DNA of 64,000 nucleotides from Actinacidiphila glaucinigra (GCF_900188405.1 NZ_FZOF01000007.1:310001-374000); one strand, 5' to 3'. Shown: positions 24,570 through 33,709, counted from the first letter of the stretch. Notes: a model not told the origin generated them from the letters alone. Numbers and translations are program-made.

Positions 24570-25952
24570 TTGCCCTCGATCCACGACTTCGAGACCTGGG
24601 AGCCCCTGCTGCGGGTCCTGCGGGCCGGCAACGCGGAGAGCCTTGCCGCACCCGGCGGCCACGTGGCGGGACGGATCGGCTTCGGCTCCTGGAGTGTGCC
24701 GATGCCGCAGAGGTTCCCGTCGCCGGGGCGGGCCCTGCAGGCCGAGGACATGCAGGACGAGTTCGACGCGGTGCGGCGGGTGCAGGGCGCTCTGTCGGGC
24801 ATCGGTGCGGACGACATCGCGTTCACCGCCGAGATCGAACCGGACGGGAGGGCCGTCCTCCATCTGCACGGTCCCAGCGCCGCCGTGGAACCCGGGATCG
24901 GCAACGCGCACCCGGGTGCGCTCGTCCTGGTCGAGGGCGCGGTCCCGGAGCCCTGGCGCCGCCTTCCCGAACCGGCGCCGGGGGCGGTGCCGTCCCCGAC
25001 GGCCGATCCGGCGTGGCTGGAACGGACGCTCCGCGAGCGGATCCCCGACGCCATCGGCGCCACCGAGGCGGAGATCGCCGCCGCCGAACGGCGCCTGGGC
25101 CTCGCCTTGCCCGACGAGCTCAAGGCGCTGTACCGGGTGACGCGCGCGCACTGGGCGGACTGGGGCGACGACTACGAGGCGGCGGAGCGGGTCTTCGGGG
25201 CGGTCGGCTGCGAATTGCTGTCCCTCGACGAGATCTACGTCGCCGACGCGGCCGCACGCCCGTGTCCTTGGGAGTTCGCGGCGACCGAGGCAGTGGTCAC
25301 CCCGCCCGACGCCGCCGTGCAGGGAGTGGTCGGCTCGCCCGGCTGGATCGCCTTCGGCGACAACGGGGGCGGCGACCGGATCGCGGTCGACCTGACGCCC
25401 GGCCCGCGTGGACACATGGGACAGATCGTCATGCTCAGCCACGAGGAGAACATCGGCGCCGCGCTGCTCGCCGACTCCCTCACCGACATGGTCGCCCATC
25501 GGGGCCCGAGCCACGTCCGCAGACGCCGGGCCGACGAGTCCGCGGCCGTGGCCTGGGTCAACATCCGCAGCCTGGCGAGCGTCCAGGCCGCCGCGCACCC
25601 CGAACTCGAGGTCCTGCACATCGGCGTCTGGGAGGGCGAGCCGCTCAGCCTCGCCCCGGTCGTCGGACTGCCCCGCCTGCGGGCCCTCACGGCCTACCCC
25701 GGCACGCTCGCCGACCCTCTGGAGATCGCCAAGCTGACCGGACTGGAGTACCTGGAACTCGGCCCGGAGCAGTGGCGCGTCCTCCTGGACGCCGGGGCCG
25801 TCCCGCGCGGCCTGCTGGCCGCGGCCATCGAGGTGCACGGCACCCAGCACCCGCTCCGCATCGTGGACTTGGCCAACGAGATCCTCGCCCTCTGGGACCG
25901 CCCGCCGATCACGGTGACCGTTCTCGAGGGCCACCTCGGCCCCGTGGGGTAG
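24570..25952 (+). CDS. SMI1/KNR4-family protein
   Basis: A 460-residue protein from TTG 24570. An N-terminal unknown region (~1-150) precedes the SMI1/KNR4 domain: 'GATEAEIAAAERRLGLALPDELKALYRVTRAHW', then 'SPGWIAFGDNGGGDRIAVDLTPG' near 270. The C-terminal ~140 residues show leucine-rich-like steps ('NIRSLASVQAAAHPELEVLHIG', 'LTGLEYLELGP'). SMI1/KNR4 domains are often immunity proteins against contact-delivered toxins, but no toxin gene is adjacent. It is convergent with a lipoprotein gene 16 bases away. Confidence 0.85.
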   Translation: MPSIHDFETWEPLLRVLRAGNAESLAAPGGHVAGRIGFGSWSVPMPQRFPSPGRALQAEDMQDEFDAVRRVQGALSGIGADDIAFTAEIEPDGRAVLHLHGPSAAVEPGIGNAHPGALVLVEGAVPEPWRRLPEPAPGAVPSPTADPAWLERTLRERIPDAIGATEAEIAAAERRLGLALPDELKALYRVTRAHWADWGDDYEAAERVFGAVGCELLSLDEIYVADAAARPCPWEFAATEAVVTPPDAAVQGVVGSPGWIAFGDNGGGDRIAVDLTPGPRGHMGQIVMLSHEENIGAALLADSLTDMVAHRGPSHVRRRRADESAAVAWVNIRSLASVQAAAHPELEVLHIGVWEGEPLSLAPVVGLPRLRALTAYPGTLADPLEIAKLTGLEYLELGPEQWRVLLDAGAVPRGLLAAAIEVHGTQHPLRIVDLANEILALWDRPPITVTVLEGHLGPVG

Positions 25953-25967
25953 CCGGCGGCGAGGCCG

Positions 25968-26474
25968 TCACTCCGGCGGCTGCTGGGCGTAGCTGTCCCA
26001 GCCGACCGCGACCGCCCAAGTGACGCCGGGGCTCGCGGTGACCTTGAGCCGGTTGGCGGCCTCGCGGGTCCGCATCGCGGCGCCGTTGAGGCTGCCGTCC
26101 GGCCGGTCGGAGCAGTGCTCCGTGTACGTGCCGTAGCGGCCCGCGTCGACCGTGAGCGTGCCCTCGCCCTGGCACCGCGTCGCCACGTAGACCGTCCCGC
26201 CCGCGGGCTTCGCGGGCAGGGCCCGCTCCAGTCCGCCGCGGCGGCGTCCCGTCGACAGCCACACCGTGGCGTCGTCCAGGTCTTCCGAGGGGTCCTGCCA
26301 GGCCTCGGTGGAGGGGGAGGCGGAGGGGGAGGGGGAGGACGCCGTGGCCGGCGCCGCCGTGCCCCGCCGTTCGAGCCCTCCGGAGTCCGCCGTGGAGCCT
26401 GCCGTGCAGCCGCTCAGTACGAGGACGGACGCGACACAGCCCGCCAGGGCATGCCGCCGTACGCGATGGAACAC
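25968..26474 (-). CDS. Secreted lipoprotein
   Basis: A 168-residue lipoprotein. GTG 26474 sits behind a G-run, and its product begins with a basic, hydrophobic signal peptide ending in the lipobox LSGC. Lipidation and outer-face membrane anchoring are therefore expected. A Ser/Pro-rich linker precedes a ~100-residue globular domain with two further cysteines ('VATRCQGEGTLTVDAGRYGTYTEHCSDR'). No family is recognised. It is divergent from the septum-formation-like gene. Confidence 0.8.
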   Translation of the reverse strand: MFHRVRRHALAGCVASVLVLSGCTAGSTADSGGLERRGTAAPATASSPSPSASPSTEAWQDPSEDLDDATVWLSTGRRRGGLERALPAKPAGGTVYVATRCQGEGTLTVDAGRYGTYTEHCSDRPDGSLNGAAMRTREAANRLKVTASPGVTWAVAVGWDSYAQQPPE

Positions 26475-26611
26475 ATCAACCCCCGTGTGTGGTTCCCGAT
26501 CGTCCGGATCATGCTGGCATCTCCGGGCCCGGCCGTACAGGACGTCCGTTCGGGAAGATCGGATATATTCGCGCAACCGTTCGTCCGAAACCCTCTGAGG
26601 AGCACGTCTTC

Positions 26612-27661
26612 GTGGACTCGCCGTACCCCGCGCCGCCGCCCGCACCCCCGCGGCCGCCGCTGGACAAGATCGCGGTGGCGGCCCTGGTGGCCGGGCTGTT
26701 GTGCGGTCTGCCCGTGGTCGGCGTCGTACTGGGTGCCGTCGCGTTGTCCCGCATCAAGAGGACGGGCGACCGCGGCAAGGGCTTCGCCGTCACCGGTCTG
26801 GTGCTCTCCGCCCTGGGCACGCTCTACCTGGCCGTCATGGCGGCCGGCGGCGCGTTCCAGTCCGACAAGGGCGCCGAGGACACCCTCCCCGTGGGGTTGC
26901 GCGACGGCGACAGCGCCTTCTCCCTCCACAAGGGCGATTGCGTCGACACGCCCCATGACGATCTGGAGGACCGGATCGCCAATATGGCCACCGTGCCCTG
27001 CGCGCGGACGCACACCGCCGAGGTGTTCGGCGTCTTCGAGCTTCCCGACGACGGCTACCCGGGCGACGACTCGATCTCGCGGACGGCGGAGAGCCGTTGC
27101 TGGAAACTGACCAGTGCCTACGCCATGGACACCTGGGCGTTCCCGAAGGACGTCGAGGTGTACTACTTCGCGCCCAGCAGCGAGAGCTGGGTGTGGGGCG
27201 ACCGCGAGGTGAGCTGCATGTTCGGCAAGGACGAGGGCCCCCTCAAGGGTTCGCTGCGGCAGGACGAGACCACGCTCGACGAGCACCAGGTCGCCTACCT
27301 GAAGGCGGTCAACACCTTCGACGACGCCAAGGCGGAGGCTCCGGAGGCGGAGTACGTCGAGGACGATCTGGACGCGTACAAGCAGTGGGCCGAGGACGTC
27401 ACGGCCGCCCTCGACGAGGAGGCGCGCATCCTGCGTGCGCACGAGTGGCCGGCCGCCGTGAAGCAGCACGTGGCCGCCATCGACGCGGAGATCGCCGCGG
27501 CCCGCCCGCTCTGGGCCAAGGCCGCGAAGGCCGAGGACGCGGGCACGTACTACGACCACTACGAGGCCGCCGAGGACCTGTCGGGCGACGAGGCGGCCGT
27601 CAAGGCACGCGCGGCGCTGGACCTCGCCACGTCGGTCCCGGCGGCGGACGCGGAGGCGTGA
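26612..27661 (+). CDS. DUF4190 / septum-formation-like membrane protein
   Basis: A 349-residue protein from GTG 26612, with GAGGAG upstream. An N-terminal Pro-rich cytoplasmic tail ('PAPPPAPPRPPLDK') precedes a DUF4190-type pair of membrane helices ('IAVAALVAGLLCGLPVVGVVLGAVALSRIK' and 'GFAVTGLVLSALGTLYLAVMAAGGAF'). A septum-formation-like domain follows ('KGDCVDTPHDD...ATVPCARTHTAEVFGVFELPDDGYPGDD') with conserved cysteines. The rest is a charged helical region with 'AVNTFDDAKAEAPEAEYVEDD'. It is probably an outside-facing envelope protein; precise role unknown. Confidence 0.8.
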   Translation: MDSPYPAPPPAPPRPPLDKIAVAALVAGLLCGLPVVGVVLGAVALSRIKRTGDRGKGFAVTGLVLSALGTLYLAVMAAGGAFQSDKGAEDTLPVGLRDGDSAFSLHKGDCVDTPHDDLEDRIANMATVPCARTHTAEVFGVFELPDDGYPGDDSISRTAESRCWKLTSAYAMDTWAFPKDVEVYYFAPSSESWVWGDREVSCMFGKDEGPLKGSLRQDETTLDEHQVAYLKAVNTFDDAKAEAPEAEYVEDDLDAYKQWAEDVTAALDEEARILRAHEWPAAVKQHVAAIDAEIAAARPLWAKAAKAEDAGTYYDHYEAAEDLSGDEAAVKARAALDLATSVPAADAEA

Positions 27662-27737
27662 CCACCGGACGGGCAGCGGACGGCGACGGACGCACGCCCA
27701 CGGAGTGATCCCACGGTGCCCCCCGGGGGCTCCCGCG

Positions 27738-28217
27738 TCAGTCCGCGCCGGGAGCCGGATCCGGATCCCAGTCGGCCACGATATCGGCGCAGGTCACCCG
27801 GATCGTCGCCGTGGTGAAACGGAGTTCGTGCGTGCAGCCCGCCGGGTGCGGCAGGATCTCGTCCAGGCGGAGGCTGTTGACGTCGCCGAGGTCGAAGGGG
27901 CCGCCGTCGTCCGTGGTCACGTCGACCTCGGACACGCCCGTGTAGCGCAGCGTGAGGCCGTGCTCCTGCTCGCCCCGGCAGCACAGGAGGCGGAGTTCGA
28001 ACCCGGCCGACGCCGCGGGCAGGGCCGGGGGGAGTGCGGCGAGCTTCAGGTCCTTTACGCATCGCGGTGCCTGGAAATCGTAGTGGCCCGGGTCGCAGGC
28101 GAACGCCCGCGCGCCCGGAGGCAACGACTCCCGGAGGTCCGGCAGAACGGCCAGGTAGGCACTGGGGTCGTGCCGGTGGACTCCCCTGTCCTGCCGTTCG
28201 ACGACGACGTGTTCCAT
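27738..28217 (-). CDS. Hypothetical protein
   Basis: A 159-residue soluble protein from ATG 28217, with a G-rich ribosome site 3 bases upstream. It contains 'FACDPGHYDFQAPRCVKDLKLAALPP', 'LRLLCCRGEQEHGLTLRYTGVSEVDVTTDD' and 'RFTTATIRVTCADIVADWD', a beta-rich pattern with five cysteines. No family is recognised. It lies 37 bases after the PP2C phosphatase gene on the same strand and is probably co-transcribed. Function unknown. Confidence 0.65.
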   Translation of the reverse strand: MEHVVVERQDRGVHRHDPSAYLAVLPDLRESLPPGARAFACDPGHYDFQAPRCVKDLKLAALPPALPAASAGFELRLLCCRGEQEHGLTLRYTGVSEVDVTTDDGGPFDLGDVNSLRLDEILPHPAGCTHELRFTTATIRVTCADIVADWDPDPAPGAD

Positions 28218-28254
28218 GGCCCCCTCGACTCGGTGTGGGCCAAGGGTAGCCATC

Positions 28255-29361
28255 TCAGGTGTCCGGGATCCGGTCGGCCCCGGAGGCGTGTGTGACGGCG
28301 AGGAGCGCCGTGTCGTCGGTTCGCCGGCCGCCGGTGTGCCGGTGGTGGCCGGCGAGCACGGCGTCCACGAGGGCGTCCGGGCCGGGGTGGCGGCGGCCCG
28401 CGCATTCGGCGACGGGATCGTAGAAGGCGCCCGACGCGTCGCGGGCCTCGGTGAGGCCGTCCGTGTAGAGCAGCAGACTGGCCCCTTCGGGGAACGGCAC
28501 CGTGTCGACGCCGTCCGGTACGTCGCCGAGGGCGGCAAGGCCCAGCGGCAGGCCCGGCCGCGCGGGCTCGACGTAGCGCACGGTGTCGCCCACGAGGAGC
28601 AGCGGCGGCGGGTGGCCGCGGTTGAGGAGCCGGACCTCGTTCCCCCGCCGGGGGAACTCCGCGAGCACACCCGTGACGAACCCCTCGAGTTCGGCCGGGC
28701 CTCCCGACTGCCGGGCCTCGAGGGTGACGGCCCGCTCAAGTCGCCGCACGAGGCCGGTCAGGCTGGGCTCCTGCAGTGCCGCCTCGCGGAAGGTCCCGAT
28801 GCCCACGGAGACGGCCCTGACCGCCCCCATACCCTTGCCGCGTACGTCGCCGACGACGCAACGGACGCCGAACGGGGTGTCGACCACGGCGTAGAGGTCC
28901 CCGCCGATCCGCGCGTCCGTCTGCGCGGCCTCGTAGCGCGCGGCGAAGCGCAGCGGGCCGATCCGCTCCGGCGGCGTCGGCAGGACGGCGCGCTGGACGG
29001 CGGCGGCGATGTCGCGAACGGACTCGAACCGCTTCTTGCGGTGGTACAGGAGCCGGTTGAGGAGGGCCGCGACCGCGGTCACCGTAGCGACCATGAACAG
29101 CTCGCTGAGGGCGACCGCGCTCTCCCGGTAGCCGAAGTACCGGAACATGGCCCAGTCGAGGACGAACGCGCTCACCCCGGTGAGGATCGTGCCGCGCAGC
29201 GACAGCAGGGGAGCGGCCGCCAGGGGCGCGGCCGCGTAGAGGGCGGCGGCGCTGACGGTGCGTGGGGTGACCAGGTCGATCAGCACGGCGCAGAACAGCA
29301 GGACGACCGGCAGCAGGCGGCTCCGTCCTCCCGCCCACGTCCACGTTCCCAGCCTTGCCAC
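28255..29361 (-). CDS. Membrane-anchored PP2C/SpoIIE-type protein phosphatase
   Basis: A 368-residue protein. About four membrane helices occupy residues 15-105, followed by a PP2C/SpoIIE domain (~115-365). It shows 'AVQRAVLPTPPERIGPLRFAARYEAAQTDARIGGDLYAVVDTP', with metal-binding aspartates in 'GGDLY' and 'VGDVRGKGMGA', then 'LYTDGLTEARD' and 'TDDTALLAVT'. Streptomyces uses many such phosphatases to control anti-sigma or anti-anti-sigma switching. It is in a leftward run with the small kinase-like gene upstream and a 159-residue protein downstream. Substrate unknown. Confidence 0.9.
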   Translation of the reverse strand: MARLGTWTWAGGRSRLLPVVLLFCAVLIDLVTPRTVSAAALYAAAPLAAAPLLSLRGTILTGVSAFVLDWAMFRYFGYRESAVALSELFMVATVTAVAALLNRLLYHRKKRFESVRDIAAAVQRAVLPTPPERIGPLRFAARYEAAQTDARIGGDLYAVVDTPFGVRCVVGDVRGKGMGAVRAVSVGIGTFREAALQEPSLTGLVRRLERAVTLEARQSGGPAELEGFVTGVLAEFPRRGNEVRLLNRGHPPPLLLVGDTVRYVEPARPGLPLGLAALGDVPDGVDTVPFPEGASLLLYTDGLTEARDASGAFYDPVAECAGRRHPGPDALVDAVLAGHHRHTGGRRTDDTALLAVTHASGADRIPDT

Positions 29362-29549
29362 GTGCTGCTCCCGACGCCGACCGGGCTTCTGGCCGGCTCA
29401 GGCTAACCGCCCGTCCGTCCGCCCCGCGCTCCACATCGCCCGATTCGCCCGCGTCGTACGCCGTGGCGGGCCGGCCGCCACCCGAACGGCGCAGGCGATG
29501 CGTGCCCGCGCACGGTCGGGCGGCGCCGTCGGTGCGGCACGGGCGTCCG

Positions 29550-30074
29550 TCACCCGAGCGACGGCCACCGGTCCTCGGCCCACTCCCGCCAGCCCGGCCA
29601 CCCGCCGGGAGGGCCGCCCACGTCCCCTCCGGCGAGCTCGGCGGCGTCCGGCTCCTCGAACAACGCACGCCACCGCAGCAGGTCCGCCTCGCTCATCGGG
29701 AAGGTCCGCTCCGGAGTGGTGGCCTGGCGCCGGGCGACCCGGGCCGACTGGGTCGCGTGGTCCACCGGCACGTACACGAGCCGACAGGTCCCGCCCGCGG
29801 ACTCGGCCAGACGGCGGATGGCCGACCTCTCGTCACGCGACCAGCACCCGAAGTCCAGGACGGCGTTCGTCCCGAGCGCCAGCGCCTCCAGCGCGAGCCG
29901 CAGCAGCAGCCCCTCTAGCGCGTCGCGCCTGCCGTCCGTCTCCGACGTGCCGAACAGCGGGATCATCCACTCGTCCGGCGTCAGGCGCAGAGCGGCGTGC
30001 TCCGCGGCGAGCCGCCGGGCCACGGTGGTCTTGCCGGCCGCGGGCAGGCCGACCATCAGGAACAGGGTGGTCAC
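29550..30074 (-). CDS. P-loop kinase-like ATP-binding protein
   Basis: A 174-residue protein from GTG 30074. Walker A is 'MVGLPAAGKTT' at residues ~7-17, with 'DFGCWSRDERSAIRRLAESAGG' downstream and 'ARVARRQATTPERTF' resembling a lid. It belongs to the small AAA_33/zeta-toxin-like P-loop kinases, which phosphorylate small molecules or antibiotics. No toxin-antitoxin partner is adjacent, so a zeta-toxin role is unlikely. It is upstream of the PP2C gene by about 190 bases. Confidence 0.85.
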   Translation of the reverse strand: MTTLFLMVGLPAAGKTTVARRLAAEHAALRLTPDEWMIPLFGTSETDGRRDALEGLLLRLALEALALGTNAVLDFGCWSRDERSAIRRLAESAGGTCRLVYVPVDHATQSARVARRQATTPERTFPMSEADLLRWRALFEEPDAAELAGGDVGGPPGGWPGWREWAEDRWPSLG

Positions 30075-30272
30075 CCGGCGATCCTGCCAGGGCCGGGACG
30101 GGGCCATCGGTGGCACGGCATCCGACCCCCATGGACCTAACGTCCGGCGTGCCGCGCGCCGGACGGCCCCGCAGCGCGTCACGCTGCAGGCGTGATCGGC
30201 CGTGCGGTGAGCCGACCGTCGCGACGTCCGGCTCGCAGGCCGCACACGGCATCCCCACGAAGGGCCTCAGAC

Positions 30273-30827
30273 ATGTCCGCTTCCCCCCTCGGCACACTGT
30301 CCCGCTCCGGCTCCCACGCCATCGCCGAGCACGCCGTTCCCCCGTACGTCCACGACGCCGCGCTGCTGCTCCTGCGGCTGGTGCTCGGGCTGACGATGGC
30401 GGGCCACGGAGCGCAGAAGCTGTTCGGCTGGTTCTCCGGGGTGGGCCTCGACGGCGCCGGACGCGTCTTCACCTCCGCGGGCTACCCGGCGGGCAAGGCG
30501 ATGGCCGTGATGGCCGGGCTCAGCGAGGTGCTCGGGGGCGTGGGCCTGGCCCTCGGGCTGCTGACCCCGCTGGCCGGGGCGGCGGTGGTCGGCGTCATGG
30601 TCAACGCCGTCGCCGTGAAGCGGGGCGGCGGGTTCTTCGCCCCGACAGGGGTGGAGTACGAACTCCTCATCGCCGCGCTGGCCGTCGTGCTGGCCGTCGT
30701 CGGGCCCGGCCGCTACGCGCTGGACCGCCACCTTCCGAGCGTGCGGGCCCACCGGGCCGGCAACGGCGTCGCCGCGGTCGTCCTCGGCGTGGTGCTGGGC
30801 GTGATCGTGCTGATGTTCCGCGGCTGA
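30273..30827 (+). CDS. DoxX-family membrane protein
   Basis: A 184-residue membrane protein from ATG 30273. Four helices with the DoxX pattern: 'LLLLRLVLGLTMAGHGAQKLFGWF', 'AMAVMAGLSEVLGGVGLALGLLTPLAGAAVVGVMVNAVAV', then 'GVEYELLIAALAVVLAVVGPGRYALDRHL'. DoxX proteins are tied to quinone or sulfur redox and oxidative stress; the role here is not specified by neighbours. It is followed by a strong hairpin and converges on a glycosyltransferase. Confidence 0.88.
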   Translation: MSASPLGTLSRSGSHAIAEHAVPPYVHDAALLLLRLVLGLTMAGHGAQKLFGWFSGVGLDGAGRVFTSAGYPAGKAMAVMAGLSEVLGGVGLALGLLTPLAGAAVVGVMVNAVAVKRGGGFFAPTGVEYELLIAALAVVLAVVGPGRYALDRHLPSVRAHRAGNGVAAVVLGVVLGVIVLMFRG

Positions 30828-30855
30828 TCGCCTCGCGGCGGTCCCACGGCGGTGT

Positions 30856-30882
30856 GAGGGCCCGTCCGCCGGACGGGCCCTC
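30856..30882. terminator. Bidirectional hairpin terminator
   Basis: 13-base arms at 30856-30868 and 30870-30882, between the convergent DoxX and glycosyltransferase genes. Confidence 0.65.
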
Positions 30883-30893
30883 CGCGCTTCCGG

Positions 30894-32036
30894 TCAGGCC
30901 GCGACGGCGGCGACGAGGCGCCGGGCGACCTCCGCGGCCGACGGCATCGCGGCGATCTCGTCCCGAAGGCGCTGTGCCGCCGCGGTGAACCCGGGCTCGG
31001 CGAGCAGGCGGACGACCGCGGCCGTGACCGACTCCGGAGCCTGGTCGCCGATCGGCAGCGCCAGACCCGCTCCCGCGGCTTGCACCCGGAACGCCTGGCG
31101 CTGCTGCCCCGGCGCTCCCGGCACGACGACGGCCGGGATCCCGCGCGCCGCCGCCCCGAAGGTGGTGCCCGAACCGCCGTGGTGCACGATGACCGACACA
31201 TCGTCGAGCAGTTCCGCCGCGGGGACGAAGGTGACCATTTCGACCCGGCCCGGTTCCAGCCCGAGGTCGCCGACCGGGATGCCTCCGGAGGTGGCCACCA
31301 GGTCGACGTCCAGGGCGCTGAGCGACCGCAGCAGCGGACCGAGCGTGGGCGCAGCGTCGCGGGTGGTGCTGAGGCTCACGAGCACGCGGGGCCGGCCGGT
31401 ACCGGGGACCCTGGCCGCGCGGGGCGTGCCCTCCGCGGCCTGGTGGGGCTCGGGCCGCAGCGCGATGCGCTCGAGGGGCGGCAGCGCGCCGTCGCGCTGC
31501 AGGCCGGGCGGGCAGACGTCCAGCAGCCAGCGGCCGGACGGCGCGTGGGCCGGTGCCTGCAGACCGCGGTCGAGGTAGCGGGAGTGCGCCGTGGCGGCCA
31601 GGGCGTCCAGCACGTCGGGCTCCAGCGCGGGGTCGATGCCCATCACCGCGGACGGCACCTTGAGCACGGCGGCGACGAGCGGCCCCACGAAGTCGCAGTG
31701 CTCGGACACGACCAGGTCCGGCTCCCATGCGCGGGCCCCGGCGAGCGCCTCGTCCACGCCCAGGTCGACGCGCGCCCCGCCGAAGAACTCGGCGACCAGC
31801 GCCGGCGACGGACTGGTCATCATGTCGACGCCGCTGCGGCGGGTCACTTCGGCGATGGCCACGTCGACGGTCGGACCGGCGGGGATGAACTCAAAGCCCT
31901 CCGCGCCGACCGGGTCGGCCATGGCGGCGGCGGAGACGAAGGCGACGTCGTGGCCCTGCGTCCGCAGCGCGCGGGCGAGCGGCAGCAGGGGCAGGAAGTG
32001 GCCGGTCAGGGGGGTGTTGAACATGAGGATGCGCAT
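30894..32036 (-). CDS. Macrolide-type glycosyltransferase (GT1)
   Basis: A 380-residue GT-B enzyme. The N-terminal acceptor domain begins 'MRILMFNTPLTGHFLPLLPLARALRTQGHDVAFV'. The C-terminal nucleotide-sugar domain has 'RVLVSLSTT', 'VEMVTFVPAAELLDDVSVIVHHGGSGTTFGAAARGIPAVVVPGAPGQQRQAF', the standard donor-binding motif of MGT/YjiC enzymes. It transfers a sugar from a nucleotide donor to a small molecule, often an antibiotic (self-resistance or inactivation). ATG 32036 is used, although no good ribosome site is seen; GTG 32054 is an alternative. There is no biosynthetic cluster nearby, so a detoxifying role is plausible. Confidence 0.9.
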   Translation of the reverse strand: MRILMFNTPLTGHFLPLLPLARALRTQGHDVAFVSAAAMADPVGAEGFEFIPAGPTVDVAIAEVTRRSGVDMMTSPSPALVAEFFGGARVDLGVDEALAGARAWEPDLVVSEHCDFVGPLVAAVLKVPSAVMGIDPALEPDVLDALAATAHSRYLDRGLQAPAHAPSGRWLLDVCPPGLQRDGALPPLERIALRPEPHQAAEGTPRAARVPGTGRPRVLVSLSTTRDAAPTLGPLLRSLSALDVDLVATSGGIPVGDLGLEPGRVEMVTFVPAAELLDDVSVIVHHGGSGTTFGAAARGIPAVVVPGAPGQQRQAFRVQAAGAGLALPIGDQAPESVTAAVVRLLAEPGFTAAAQRLRDEIAAMPSAAEVARRLVAAVAA

Positions 32037-32155
32037 GGGTATCGAGATCACCTGTGTGCTTGTGCCGCGAGTGCGACCGCTGAGGGGCGGACCGTCGTCG
32101 CGGCGCGGCTCCCCGGTCCTGTGCTGCCCTGGACCCGGAATTGATTGCGGGTACA

Positions 32156-32183
32156 AGTATATGTGGGCTATTTGCTGAAGCAA
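32156..32183 (-). promoter_or_regulatory. Candidate promoter of the glycosyltransferase
   Basis: On the minus strand TTGCTT (32183-32178) and TATACT (32161-32156) are 16 bases apart in a locally AT-rich patch, about 120 bases upstream of the glycosyltransferase start. Confidence 0.55.
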
Positions 32184-32242
32184 GGACCCCCCCCTGTGAG
32201 GGGCCTGACGGGGTTGTCGGTGCCCTCTGGCACGATCGCCAC

Positions 32243-32806
32243 ATGACCGGAGCCGACGACCTGATCGGGCGTGTGGCGGCCAGGGCCTCAGCCGCCGCCG
32301 GAACCCTGCCCGCGCCTGCCCGGGCCGCGCAGGTGGAGGAGGCCGAAGCACAACTGGGCTTCGCGATACCGCCGTTGCCCGCGCGCCTGTACACGGAGGT
32401 GGCCGACGGCGGCTTCGGGCCCCTCGGGAACGAGCTCTTCCCGCTGGCCGGGCAGGGTCGCACGGTGGTGAGCGCGTACCGGGCCGAGCGGGGGGCGCCG
32501 CAGGCGTCGGAGTCCCCGCACTGGCCCGAGGGCGTACTGCCGATCCTCGACTGGGGCTGCGGCATGTACGGCGCGGTGGACTGCCTCGGCACATCCGGCA
32601 CCGTCCTCGTCTTCGAGCCGAACGCGGACACCGGCGACCCGGCCGACGGCTGGTTCGTCGACGAGCCGGGCCTGGCCGATTGGCTGGAGACCTGGCTCGC
32701 CGGAGGCGGCTGGTACCGGCCCGACGGGTACGACGACGCGGAACTCCCGGAACCCGCCGGCTGGGAGGAGGCCGTCTCGCGACTCACGGCCCCGGGGGCC
32801 GCCTAG
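32243..32806 (+). CDS. SMI1/KNR4-family protein
   Basis: A 187-residue protein from ATG 32243. The SMI1/KNR4 pattern is 'AAQVEEAEAQLGFAIPPLPARLYTEVADGGFGPLGNELFPL', then 'VLPILDWGCGMYGAVDCLGTSGTVLVFEPNAD'. Single-domain members are often immunity proteins, but no toxin is adjacent. It is divergent from the glycosyltransferase and followed 9 bases later by a small membrane protein gene, so probably a two-gene transcript. Confidence 0.85.
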   Translation: MTGADDLIGRVAARASAAAGTLPAPARAAQVEEAEAQLGFAIPPLPARLYTEVADGGFGPLGNELFPLAGQGRTVVSAYRAERGAPQASESPHWPEGVLPILDWGCGMYGAVDCLGTSGTVLVFEPNADTGDPADGWFVDEPGLADWLETWLAGGGWYRPDGYDDAELPEPAGWEEAVSRLTAPGAA

Positions 32807-32815
32807 GGTGTGGGC

Positions 32816-33196
32816 ATGCCCTCTTCAGGTGTCGGTCCGGCCCGGCGGTCCCGTGATGCGGCGTCCGGCGGCCGGACGCCGTCCTGGGCGGACCGGGCCG
32901 TCACGGCGCTGTCGTGCTGGTGGCTGACCACTCTCCCCGTCCTGCTCACTCCCCTGATCGCCCACAAGATGGGGTTTCCCCAAGTGCGGGATGATCTCGG
33001 CAGGCTCTTCGGGGCGGCTGCCCTGGTCAGTGCCGTGCTCCCGCCCCTCCTGGGGTTCGTGGTGGCCCTCGTCTCGCGTCGGCGGGGGGCGCGCGGGCGG
33101 TTCATCGTGATGGGAGCGGTGTCCGGTGTGCCCGTGCTCTTCTTCTGGGTCTTCGGAGTGCTGCTCGCCGAGTGCCCCGACGGTTACCACTGCTGA
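32816..33196 (+). CDS. Small membrane protein
   Basis: A 126-residue protein from ATG 32816 (GTG 32810 possible). Two or three hydrophobic helices: 'TALSCWWLTTLPVLLTPLIAHKM', 'LFGAAALVSAVLPPLLGFVVALVS', 'FIVMGAVSGVPVLFFWVFGVLLAECPDG'. It follows the SMI1 gene by 9 bases and probably shares its transcript. No family is recognised. Confidence 0.65.
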   Translation: MPSSGVGPARRSRDAASGGRTPSWADRAVTALSCWWLTTLPVLLTPLIAHKMGFPQVRDDLGRLFGAAALVSAVLPPLLGFVVALVSRRRGARGRFIVMGAVSGVPVLFFWVFGVLLAECPDGYHC

Positions 33197-33268
33197 CAGC
33201 CGATGGGTTCCGCCCGGCACGCGAGTCCGCGGCGGCAGTGTCGCCGGCGAGGACGACGCGCGCCGGCC

Positions 33269-33484
33269 CTACGAAGCCCTGCGGGCCCCGCTGCGTCGGC
33301 CGGACATCCCGCGGTAGACCGGCCACAGGCTCGCCAGGAACACCAACGCCGCGGTGAGAGGCCATCCGACGGAACCGCCGTCGCGGTACTCGCGCAGGCC
33401 GACGAGAAGCAGGAGCCCGGCAGGGACCAACCCCGCCCAGTCGAGGGCCCGCTCCCATCTGTGGAACGCCGTCCGTTCGGTCAT
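33269..33484 (-). CDS. Small two-helix membrane protein
   Basis: A 71-residue protein from ATG 33484 with two hydrophobic helices ('DWAGLVPAGLLLLVGLREY' and 'WPLTAALVFLASLWPVYRG') and a basic tail. It follows a similar small membrane gene by 15 bases on the same strand, forming a pair. Function unknown. Confidence 0.6.
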   Translation of the reverse strand: MTERTAFHRWERALDWAGLVPAGLLLLVGLREYRDGGSVGWPLTAALVFLASLWPVYRGMSGRRSGARRAS

Positions 33485-33499
33485 GCCCGGATCATAGGG

Positions 33500-33709
33500 C
33501 TACCCGGCGCGGCGGTGCTGCCGCCACCGGTGCGTCCTGTCCGCCGCGGCCACCGCCAGCATGAGCACGCCCACCGTCGCAGCGGAGCCGACGAGGTCCT
33601 CCGGGCCGCCGAGGACGTGGGCGAGGCCCCAACCGGCCAGTGACAGTGCCGGCCAGACGACCAGCGCGGAGACGGCGAGCCGGCGCCGGGACGGAGTCGT
33701 GCCGGTCAT
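33500..33709 (-). CDS. Small two-helix membrane protein
   Basis: A 69-residue protein from ATG 33709 with two hydrophobic helices ('LAVSALVVWPALSLAGWGLAHVL' and 'LVGSAATVGVLMLAVAAADR'). First of a two-gene pair of small membrane proteins, divergent from the ThDP decarboxylase. Function unknown. Confidence 0.6.
   Translation of the reverse strand: MTGTTPSRRRLAVSALVVWPALSLAGWGLAHVLGGPEDLVGSAATVGVLMLAVAAADRTHRWRQHRRAG

Noticed and set aside
29550..30074. Zeta-type toxin of a toxin-antitoxin pair
   Set aside because: The P-loop fits small kinases in general, and there is no epsilon-like antitoxin gene beside it.
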